A DNA stretch of 11,032 nt from assembly GCA_030539815.1 (NCBI GenBank), contig JAUNXM010000014.1:14143-25174 (forward strand), given 5' to 3'. Under the pieces are notes generated by a model. The model saw only the letters and a list, made by a program, of their open reading frames with translations. It was not told where the DNA came from and did no database searches. Shown here piece after piece: positions 1 to 5,754 of this stretch. The DNA comes from Methanobacterium sp. Lineage in GTDB: Archaea > Methanobacteriota > Methanobacteria > Methanobacteriales > Methanobacteriaceae. Numbering within the stretch: position 1 is the stretch's first letter; each line of letters begins with the position of its first letter. Made by a program: the position numbers and the translations under genes.

Positions 1-189
1 TTAATTCTAGTTTTAATTTTTTTCTAATTCTTTAAGAAAATATTACTTAGGTCTTTTTTGAAAAGAGGTTTTTGAAATCTTAAATTCTTTTTAAGTCATT
101 TTTAGATATCTTAATAAGATTTCATCATGATTATTTTGATCCATTAATTACTCTTTTAATCATTATTAAACATTTAGTTTTTATTTGAA

Positions 190-696
190 CTACTTTAAAT
201 TCTGGATGCACTCCTGGAATGATTTTTCCACCTTTGATTTGTCTACATTAAGACCATCCAAAACATTGGTGTTGTAATTTTCCCCCTGAATTGGTTGGTG
301 AACCGGGTCGCAAATGGTTTGACTATTGGTTGGAATATGCACCGGGTCACAAATAATTGGTTCGGTTATCATCTTATAGAAAATATAAACAATCATTAAA
401 GACGCTGTCCCGGAGATAAGGGCAATGAATATCTTTATTTTTGCACTGGTAATATAATAATCAATAAAACAGCTTAATATGTAGCTTAAAATCAGACCGG
501 TTATTAGGGAGATGAACATGCTTATTAAAAAGAGGATAGTATTAGCTGGGATTTTTAGTGATAAATAATAGTTATTGTCCGGATAAAGGAAATTAACCAT
601 TAACATGATGATTAGGGTGATGCAGGGAATGATTAACAGTAAAAACAAGGTTATCTTGAACTTTTGGGGGTAGAGCAGTTCTTTGACATTAACCAT
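190..696 (-). CDS. Small three-helix membrane protein with Cys-Asp-Pro-Val-His repeat tail
   Basis: I do not recognise a named family. The 168-residue product has three hydrophobic helices at about residues 14-36, 52-80 and 87-108, then a polar tail of about 60 residues. Basic residues before helix 1 and in the short loop between helices 2 and 3 (SAKIK) place the N-terminus inside and, by the positive-inside rule, the tail outside the cell. The tail holds two copies of ICDPVHxP, at residues 115-122 and 128-135, 13 residues apart; the DNA copies (302-315 and 341-354) are 13/14 identical, so this is a recent or conserved duplication. The ATG at 696 has no clear ribosome binding site; the upstream DNA is nearly pure A+T. 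It follows the radical SAM gene on the same strand after 194 bp, so co-transcription is possible but unproven. Function unknown; the Cys/Asp/His repeats could bind metal or form disulfides. Confidence 0.8.
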   Translation of the reverse strand: MVNVKELLYPQKFKITLFLLLIIPCITLIIMLMVNFLYPDNNYYLSLKIPANTILFLISMFISLITGLILSYILSCFIDYYITSAKIKIFIALISGTASLMIVYIFYKMITEPIICDPVHIPTNSQTICDPVHQPIQGENYNTNVLDGLNVDKSKVEKSFQECIQNLK

Positions 697-890
697 ATTC
701 TTTTATTTTCTATTATTTAATATTTATTTATTTATTTTTTTTAAAGATGGAATGGTTTCAGACACATAGCGGGGGGAAGTGTTTTTGAATGATTTAAAAG
801 ATGGTATTAAGATTTATTTTTTGAGATCATTAACCCAATCCTAAATCGTTTATTATATCTTTAAATCTTTTTATGTCTTAAAATCGCTTA

Positions 891-2534
891 TCATATTCTG
901 AAAATTTTCCCCAAAGTAGTGGAATTTTGAAAATAATCCCCCGCTCCTTTTTCCCGGAATTTCTTTTCCACCACTTGAAACCTCCCCATCTTTTCACCCA
1001 ATGCAGAGGCTTTCTCAGTATAATCCCTGTAAAAAGCACCAATTTCATGCGATAAGTGTTTTAAATCCTCTTCAATTTTTGATTCTGCCACAAAACTGTA
1101 AATATGGAGTAAAGACTTTATTGTAAACGTGTTAACCTTAAATATGAGCTTATCTGTTTCATCCTTTAAATATCCTGATTTTTTCCCGGGATAAAAATGT
1201 TTCAGCAACTGGGAATGGTAGGATAGGGCGATTAATTTATGGGATAGTTCAGGATAAAGGGAATTTTCCCGGTAAAATGTGAGGGTGTTAAGACGGAACA
1301 ATTTTTCCACCGCATCATCCTGAATCCTGTAATCCCAGTGTGGCCACTGGCCCTTTAAAAGCCCTTTACGTTTAACTAACATTTCAAGGGGAGAACCAGC
1401 AACGATCTCTGCCCTTCCAAAATCAAAGGCCAGATTCTTATTATCATTCATGAAGTAGATGTTTTCGTTTATCTCCTTCAGGGTGGCCCGGGGGTGGAAC
1501 ATCAACAGGTTAAAGGTAACACCCATATCAAAATTTCCCAGAATTTCCAGTGATCGATTAATCTCATCCACACTGGAAGACCGAACCAGGGCTTTTAACC
1601 CACTTTCACTTGCGTTTTCAACTCCTAAAAAAATCCCCACAGTTCCCATTTCCTCCAGGAGAACTAATATATCTTCATCAACACCATCCGGCCTGGTTTT
1701 AATTAGAAGTGCAATATCTTCCAGTTCAACTTCTTCTTTCACCAATGCTTTTTTTAACGAATTTATACGGGTGTAGGATGCTTTATTATTAGGTAAGAGA
1801 AAATTATCATCGTGAAACTGGAATAACCTCACTTTCTGCTCATGGTAAAGCTTTCCTATTTCCCGGGCAACATTTTCTGGAGATCTTAATGCGTAGGGTA
1901 ATCCTGTTTTTTGTTTATGGAACGCACCTATACAGCAGTAGATACACCGGGAATGAAAACACCCCCTACTTGTTACCAGGGTGGCAAACCTCTCACCCAG
2001 CCTGTGATGGGGTTTTTTATTCCGGAGAGGAAATTCTAGACGGTCTAAATCGGGAAATTCTGTTATTAAATGATTTTTCTTTAGCCCATCCTTTCCGGAC
2101 TTATAAACCATGTTAGGGACGCATGATAGGCTTTTATTATTTATCAGAACCTCTATAAGGCTATAAATTGGAGTTTCCCCTTCAAAACGAATAACAGAGT
2201 CAACAAAGTGATATTCCAATATTTTTTCAAATTCGAAGGTTGGAAAGTGCCCTCCCACAGTTACGTGAACATAAGGCTTGGTTTTTTTTATTTTAAGTGT
2301 TAATTCCAGGAACATGGGTGCCAGGGACTGGAAAGCCATGGAAACCGCTACAATATCTGGACTGAATGATCTTAATTCTTTAATAACTTTAGGAAATTCA
2401 TTTTTATTGGAACAGGGTACAATCCTCACTTGATGGCCATGGTTTTGGAGTTGAGATCCCAGGTACCTGATGGCCAAGTTTTCCTCGTCTTCTGCGCCCA
2501 CCAACAAAATTTTCCCTGTTTTCTTCTCTTTCAT
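891..2534 (-). CDS. Cobalamin (B12)-binding domain radical SAM enzyme
   Basis: A 547-residue protein with the standard order of B12-dependent radical SAM enzymes. Residues about 7-135 form a B12-binding-type Rossmann domain: an LLVGAE strand, SPDIVAVSM at 58-66, VTVGGHFPT at 91-99 and IRFEGE at 115-120. It lacks the DxHxxG histidine loop, as is usual in this class. The radical SAM barrel begins near residue 183, with cluster cysteines C192, C197 and C200 in a CX4CX2C spacing followed by another cysteine, C201. Also visible are DDNF at 242-245 and GVEN at 304-307 (SAM-binding strand). The last 150 residues are helical and resemble no domain I know. Family members use a [4Fe-4S] cluster, SAM and often cobalamin for methylation or rearrangement of unactivated carbons; the substrate cannot be told here. 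The length suggests an intact gene. The ATG at 2534 lacks a good ribosome binding site; a TATA-like element lies about 55-65 bp upstream. Confidence 0.92.
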   Translation of the reverse strand: MKEKKTGKILLVGAEDEENLAIRYLGSQLQNHGHQVRIVPCSNKNEFPKVIKELRSFSPDIVAVSMAFQSLAPMFLELTLKIKKTKPYVHVTVGGHFPTFEFEKILEYHFVDSVIRFEGETPIYSLIEVLINNKSLSCVPNMVYKSGKDGLKKNHLITEFPDLDRLEFPLRNKKPHHRLGERFATLVTSRGCFHSRCIYCCIGAFHKQKTGLPYALRSPENVAREIGKLYHEQKVRLFQFHDDNFLLPNNKASYTRINSLKKALVKEEVELEDIALLIKTRPDGVDEDILVLLEEMGTVGIFLGVENASESGLKALVRSSSVDEINRSLEILGNFDMGVTFNLLMFHPRATLKEINENIYFMNDNKNLAFDFGRAEIVAGSPLEMLVKRKGLLKGQWPHWDYRIQDDAVEKLFRLNTLTFYRENSLYPELSHKLIALSYHSQLLKHFYPGKKSGYLKDETDKLIFKVNTFTIKSLLHIYSFVAESKIEEDLKHLSHEIGAFYRDYTEKASALGEKMGRFQVVEKKFREKGAGDYFQNSTTLGKIFRI

Positions 2535-2585
2535 GTGAAAACCCGAGTATTGATGTGGATTTAGTCTTCAGTTCAATATCGTTAT

Positions 2586-2597
2586 CTTATTATAATA
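2586..2597 (-). promoter_or_regulatory. Candidate TATA element of the radical SAM gene
   Basis: On the minus strand the sequence TATTATAATAAG lies about 52-63 bp upstream of the ATG at 2534. An archaeal TATA box there would start the transcript about 25 bp downstream and leave a leader of roughly 30 nt. Assigned by sequence and position only; the region is AT-rich, so chance matches are common. Confidence 0.35.
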
Positions 2598-2857
2598 GTA
2601 TGATATTACTTGCAGATAATGGTAACTAAATGCTGTTTTTATGGATAATAATGAACAAAAAAATACAAAATGCTTAAATTTAAAATTCCTGTGCTTTCTG
2701 GGATTTTCAGGATCTCCAGTATTCTACTAATTTCTCTACAGTAACCATGGTTACTGGGATTTTTCATCAAACAAATACGCGAGTAAAATCAAATTAGCCA
2801 TTTTAGGAGCGTTTAGACGGATTTTAATGGATTTATAGGCATTTTATGAGTTTATCA
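2598..2857. other. Intergenic region without a recognised gene
   Basis: Together with its flanks this forms the roughly 380-bp gap between the divergently transcribed radical SAM gene and the TetR unit. I see no coding frame with a ribosome binding site and no RNA-gene structure. Its one distinctive element is the 18-bp perfect palindrome at 2739-2756, listed separately. The rest is AT-rich. Confidence 0.6.
2739..2756. repeat. 18-bp perfect palindrome, possible regulator site
   Basis: CAGTAACCATGGTTACTG is identical to its reverse complement over all 18 bases, with no spacer. It stands in the divergent gap about 205 bp upstream of the radical SAM start and about 100 bp upstream of the TATA box proposed for the TetR unit. 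A gapless dyad of this length suits a dimeric DNA-binding protein better than a terminator, as it leaves no hairpin loop and no T-run follows. It differs from the TetR operator at 2995-3017, so a different regulator would be involved. I found no second copy in the window. Confidence 0.55.
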
Positions 2858-2866
2858 TTATATATG
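2858..2866 (+). promoter_or_regulatory. TATA box candidate for the leader ORF/TetR unit
   Basis: TTATATATG lies about 50 bp upstream of the ATG at 2914. Transcription would begin near 2886, giving a leader of about 27 nt that contains the AGGAG at 2904-2908. Two alternative TATA-like elements closer to tetR, TTTATATG near 2967 and AATAATATA near 2988, could instead drive tetR directly. The sequence alone does not decide. Confidence 0.4.
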
Positions 2867-2913
2867 TCGTACTCATTAGTTTTTTGATTTTAACCCAAAT
2901 TTCAGGAGTTTTT

Positions 2914-3018
2914 ATGGACTTAACTCCCCTTTTTAAATCTTTTTCCCGGTTAAAATATAGGGGCATGTTTATATGGGTTGGATATCAAATAATATACAAA
3001 CCGACGGTCGGTTTGTAG
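2914..3018 (+). CDS. Possible 34-residue leader peptide upstream of tetR
   Basis: An ATG at 2914 is preceded by AGGAG at 2904-2908 with a 5-base spacer, one of the cleaner ribosome binding sites in the window. The frame encodes 34 residues, moderately hydrophobic in the middle (GMFIWVGYQIIY at 18-29), and closes with TAG at 3016-3018. It is in the same frame as tetR and ends immediately before that gene's first possible start, the GTG at 3019. The 23-bp operator lies within its last codons. It may be a leader peptide coupling translation to tetR, or a chance frame if the true promoter lies downstream of its ATG. I recognise no homologue. The ribosome binding site and placement support it; its short length and the competing promoters count against it. 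Confidence 0.35.
   Translation: MDLTPLFKSFSRLKYRGMFIWVGYQIIYKPTVGL
2995..3017. promoter_or_regulatory. 23-bp perfect palindromic TetR-type operator
   Basis: Two 11-base arms, TACAAACCGAC and GTCGGTTTGTA, flank a single central G and are exact reverse complements. The core ACCGAC-G-GTCGGT closely resembles operators of the TetR/AcrR family. It ends at 3017, just before the tetR starts at 3019/3028 and touching the AGGTGAT ribosome binding site, and overlaps the TATA-like AATAATATA. A bound repressor would block initiation or early elongation, so negative autoregulation is the simple reading. The assignment to the adjacent TetR is inference from position and symmetry. Confidence 0.82.
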
Positions 3019-3027
3019 GTGATGGTG

Positions 3028-3618
3028 ATGGTCCCCAGAAAAGCTCGTGATGAAAGAATAAATGAAATTACACAGGCAGCAATGGAAGTGTTCCTGGAAA
3101 AAGGCTATGAAAACACCACAATGGATGCCATTGCATATAGGGCAGGGATAAGTAAAGGTGGGCTCTATCATTACTTTCCCAGCAAAGACAGGGTAATGGT
3201 TGTGGCCAATGAAAAAATAAGCGAAAAAGTAACTGAAATAATGGAGAGTTCCCAGAAATGTCCATCAGTCCGGGAAGGTATCAGGCACTACATAGAAAAC
3301 TACATTCGTTACTGGCTGGAAAATCCCCAGGAAACTGCATTTTTATTCTTATCAATTGCCAAGATCATGGAAAAACCGGAACTTTTAAAGTACTACCAGC
3401 AGTACACCCTGGATTATATTGTATTTTTGGAAGGTGCCTTCACACTGGGAATCCAGCAGGGAGAATTCAAAGAGCACGATGTAAGGACCAGTGCCATAAC
3501 TCTGATGGCAGCACTGGACGGTATCTTAAGTTACATGGCATTTGATGAAGGTTTAAAACTGAAAGAGGTTCTTCAAATTTTTGAGGAAAAATTCATCAGA
3601 CCCCTTGAAATAGCATAA
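3028..3618 (+). CDS. TetR/AcrR-family transcriptional regulator
   Basis: A 196-residue one-component repressor. Residues about 6-52 form the N-terminal DNA-binding domain, with the helix-turn-helix at about 29-48 (TTMDAIAYRAGISKGGLYHY) followed by the hallmark FPSKDRVM. The remaining helices form the dimerisation and ligand-binding domain, which is variable in this family, so the inducer cannot be predicted. Length is normal for the family. Several starts are possible in tandem: GTG 3019, ATG 3022 and ATG 3028. I prefer 3028 because AGGTGAT at 3017-3023 then has a 4-base spacer and family members usually start close to the RKARDERI segment. The 23-bp palindrome at 2995-3017 adjoins the start, so it probably represses itself. 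The flavodoxin/ferredoxin gene 110-130 bp downstream on the same strand is the most likely additional target or operon partner. Confidence 0.95.
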   Translation: MVPRKARDERINEITQAAMEVFLEKGYENTTMDAIAYRAGISKGGLYHYFPSKDRVMVVANEKISEKVTEIMESSQKCPSVREGIRHYIENYIRYWLENPQETAFLFLSIAKIMEKPELLKYYQQYTLDYIVFLEGAFTLGIQQGEFKEHDVRTSAITLMAALDGILSYMAFDEGLKLKEVLQIFEEKFIRPLEIA

Positions 3619-3639
3619 ATAAATTTATAGTAATTATTT

Positions 3640-3653
3640 TATTTAAATAAATA
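3640..3653 (+). promoter_or_regulatory. AT-rich TATA candidate before the EFR1-type gene
   Basis: The ATTTAAATAAATAA run in the gap after tetR contains the self-complementary TTATTTAAATAA and would place a transcript start near 3670, upstream of both candidate starts of the next gene. The EFR1-type gene may therefore have its own promoter as well as read-through from tetR. Support is weak because the whole gap is AT-rich. Confidence 0.25.
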
Positions 3654-3725
3654 ATCTGAATAGTTTAATGGTAAAAAAACCAGTTACAATCAATTAATTT
3701 ACTACAAATATTTCTGAAGAAAAAA

Positions 3726-4544
3726 ATGAAGGTAAATCTTAGGGGCAGTGCTATGGTTAAAGATGTAATTGACTTCCATTATTTTTCGGGAACTGGAAAT
3801 ACACTTCTAGTGGTGAAAAAGATGAAGGACATCTTCACTGGAAAAGGGCTACTGGTTAAAATGCACCAAATTGAAAAATCAAAACCAGAAAATGTGAATT
3901 TAGACCATACCCTCGGTCTGGGATTCCCCATTGCAGAACTATCCACCTATAACTTCGTCTGGAAGTTCATCAAGGCCCTACCGGAAACTGACCAGGAAAC
4001 AGAGATCTTCATGGTGGACACACTCGCTGGATTTTCAGGGGGTATAGTAGGTCCGGTGCATGAAATAGTTAGAAAGAAGGGATACAACCCCGTAGGGGCT
4101 GAAGAAATAGTAATGCCTCCCAACATATTCTACATCCAAAATCAGAAAGACTGCCATGAAAAGGTTCAAAAAGGGCTGAAAAAGGCTGAAAAATATGCAT
4201 TAGACATTATTTCTGGAAAATCCACATGGGGAAGAGTTCCTGTACTTTCAGATGCAGTCTACCACACATCCATGGTGGGCTTAAAGGTAACAAAATCACA
4301 TCTTAATCAAAAATTATTGCGACTGGAAACCAATATTGAAGAATGTCGCAGATGTGGGATATGTGTAAAACTCTGCCCGGTTAACAACATAACCCTGCCT
4401 GAAGATGATTATCCATTACATGGATTTGAATGTGAGTTCTGCTTACGGTGCACGTCATTCTGTCCCCGCGGTGCTATTTCCTGCCCTACAAATTACAAGG
4501 GAAAAACTTATCGAGCAGTTAAAGCCCGGGAATTTCTGGAATAA
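3726..4544 (+). CDS. EFR1-type flavodoxin domain plus two [4Fe-4S] ferredoxin motifs
   Basis: The 272-residue product joins an N-terminal flavodoxin-like domain to a C-terminal bacterial-type ferredoxin. The FMN phosphate loop SGTGNT is at residues 21-26. Residues to about 190 follow a flavodoxin pattern ([17 protein letters not shown]). Cluster ligands are C207, C210, C213 and C217P, then C236, C239, C242 and C246P, two complete CX2CX2CX3CP motifs. Proteins of this design (EFR1 family) are cytoplasmic electron carriers or small reductases of anaerobes; the redox partner is unknown. Two starts are possible. The ATG at 3726 has no ribosome binding site, while the ATG at 3753 follows AGGGG at 3741-3745 with 7 bases between and gives [17 protein letters not shown], a normal distance to the flavin loop, so 3753 may be the true start. 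It follows tetR on the same strand and may be under its control. Confidence 0.92.
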   Translation: MKVNLRGSAMVKDVIDFHYFSGTGNTLLVVKKMKDIFTGKGLLVKMHQIEKSKPENVNLDHTLGLGFPIAELSTYNFVWKFIKALPETDQETEIFMVDTLAGFSGGIVGPVHEIVRKKGYNPVGAEEIVMPPNIFYIQNQKDCHEKVQKGLKKAEKYALDIISGKSTWGRVPVLSDAVYHTSMVGLKVTKSHLNQKLLRLETNIEECRRCGICVKLCPVNNITLPEDDYPLHGFECEFCLRCTSFCPRGAISCPTNYKGKTYRAVKAREFLE

Positions 4545-4627
4545 ACAAAGTTTAAAAAAAGATTATTTCTAGAAATATAAAATAAACCATAACAACAAAA
4601 ATTTGATAAATTGAGGGGATGAGGAGT

Positions 4628-5236
4628 ATGGTGATTTTAGATGAAAAAAACATAGATGTGGAAAAATTGGCCAGGAAAGCGGTGAATAATCATGATTTCA
4701 TCCTTGAACTTGAACGTGGGGTCCGTTCCAAAGATAACACTACTCGTCAGAACAGTTTTAAAGTTCTACAGGTTATAGCCAAAGAAAATCCAGATTTTCT
4801 CTACGGAGAATGGGATTACTTCCTGGAAATGCTTAAAAGTCCCAACAGTTTCCATAAATACATAGCAATATACATATTGGCCAGTTTGACCAGTGTTGAT
4901 ACGGATAATAAATTTGAAAAAATATTTGATGATTATTATGGGGTGTTGGCCGGTGATAAAGCTATGAATGCCTCACATGTGGCTTTAAATTCAAGTACCA
5001 TCGCACATAACAAACCAGATCTCAGATCCCGAATTGTAGATATATTACTGAGTATTGATGAAATCCACCAGGGAAAACAGAAGGAACTAATTAAAGCCTA
5101 TGCTATTGAGGCGCTTGGAAAAATTTATCCGGAGGCAGAGGATAAACAACTTATTGAAAATTTTGTTAAATCTCAGAGGGATAGTAAAAGTCCCAAAACC
5201 CGCAACATGGCGCAGTGTTTTCTGGATCGATGTTAA
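4628..5236 (+). CDS. HEAT-repeat-like all-helical protein
   Basis: A soluble protein of 202 residues made of successive amphipathic helix pairs of about 35-40 residues, resembling HEAT or armadillo repeats. Examples are [20 protein letters not shown], the [14 protein letters not shown] pair, the [11 protein letters not shown] pair and [15 protein letters not shown]. Such proteins are usually protein-interaction scaffolds; no catalytic residues are evident and no partner can be named. No signal peptide or membrane segment. Starts are ATG 4619 and ATG 4628. I chose 4628 because GAGGGGAT at 4613-4620 then has a 7-base spacer, whereas 4619 would overlap it. A TATA-like AAATATAAAATAAA near 4573 could serve as promoter. 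The small charged gene at 5286 begins 49 bp after its stop on the same strand, so the two are probably co-transcribed. Confidence 0.78.
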   Translation: MVILDEKNIDVEKLARKAVNNHDFILELERGVRSKDNTTRQNSFKVLQVIAKENPDFLYGEWDYFLEMLKSPNSFHKYIAIYILASLTSVDTDNKFEKIFDDYYGVLAGDKAMNASHVALNSSTIAHNKPDLRSRIVDILLSIDEIHQGKQKELIKAYAIEALGKIYPEAEDKQLIENFVKSQRDSKSPKTRNMAQCFLDRC

Positions 5237-5285
5237 AAGATAAATTAATATACTATGAACCCTCACAATTGATTAAGGGGTAAAC

Positions 5286-5609
5286 ATGTCCGATATTATC
5301 AGTACTACCGGATCCCACCACTTCCCACTGCGGAAGAATAAATTCAAAAAGATGGTGGGTAAGATTTGTTCAAGGGAGGGATCCAATAAGTCTAAGGATT
5401 CAAAGGAATCATTATTACTCCAAAACCTCATGAAAGCCAATGAATCAACTAACTGGCTATCCAAAAATCCTAAACGCTGGAAAAGGTTCCAAAAACAATA
5501 TCAACATGAATTTGATGAGAAGATCAAACTTATGGATGAAATTCGTGATAGGAAAAAAGATGATGATGTAATTCAATCCCTATTCTCTCTGGAAGATTCT
5601 GATTTTTAG
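5286..5609 (+). CDS. Small charged protein of unknown function with a DUF488-like patch
   Basis: A 107-residue hydrophilic protein. The ATG is preceded by AAGGGG at 5275-5280 with a 5-base spacer, so it is probably genuinely translated. The N-terminal half is basic and low in hydrophobic residues; the last 20 residues are acidic (DDDVIQSLFSLEDSDF) and probably disordered. Residues 57-75 (W57, P62, W65, F68, Y72, E75) match by eye the WxxxxPxxWxxFxxxYxxE pattern of the DUF488/YeaO family. The RVxVDRLWPRG segment that precedes this pattern in DUF488 proteins is absent, so the resemblance may mark a remnant or be accidental. It lies 49 bp after the HEAT-like gene and just before a T8 run, so it is likely the last gene of that transcript. 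Function unknown. Confidence 0.7.
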   Translation: MSDIISTTGSHHFPLRKNKFKKMVGKICSREGSNKSKDSKESLLLQNLMKANESTNWLSKNPKRWKRFQKQYQHEFDEKIKLMDEIRDRKKDDDVIQSLFSLEDSDF

Positions 5610-5617
5610 ACTAAATA

Positions 5618-5625
5618 TTTTTTTT
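5618..5625 (+). terminator. Oligo-T terminator candidate
   Basis: An uninterrupted run of eight T begins 9 bases after the stop of the small charged gene. Archaeal termination is commonly signalled by T-rich tracts without a strong hairpin, and this position fits the end of the HEAT-like/small-protein transcript, just before the convergent antiporter gene. Confidence 0.5.
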
Positions 5626-5754
5626 AGAAAGCAATAACCGATTTGATCCAGTTCTCGGCAGTATTAGCTCTTACTGGTCTAAATACCCAAATATAAATAT
5701 TTTAAAATTATAATAATAGTGTATTTATCGTTATTATTCATTTTTCCCAGTTGT

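Noticed and set aside
1..189. The AT-rich left edge examined for genes, including a 17-codon minus-strand ORF.
   Set aside because: The ORF is too short, lacks a ribosome binding site and matches nothing recognised; no RNA structure or repeat is evident.
3016..3018. TAG read as pyrrolysine, joining the leader ORF to TetR as one longer protein.
   Set aside because: The TetR domain starts normally right after the stop with its own ribosome binding site, and the resulting N-terminal extension would be atypical; no pyrrolysine machinery is visible here.
2950..3265. Minus-strand frames rich in His and Cys opposite the start of tetR.
   Set aside because: They mirror the tetR coding sequence and the GTGATG repeats; no start signals and no family resemblance.
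5630..5690. Short inverted segments (CAGTA/TACTG, CCAGT/ACTGG) between the convergent genes, considered as a small RNA.
   Set aside because: Stems are only 4-5 bp and mutually exclusive; there is no GC enrichment as expected of an RNA gene in AT-rich archaea.
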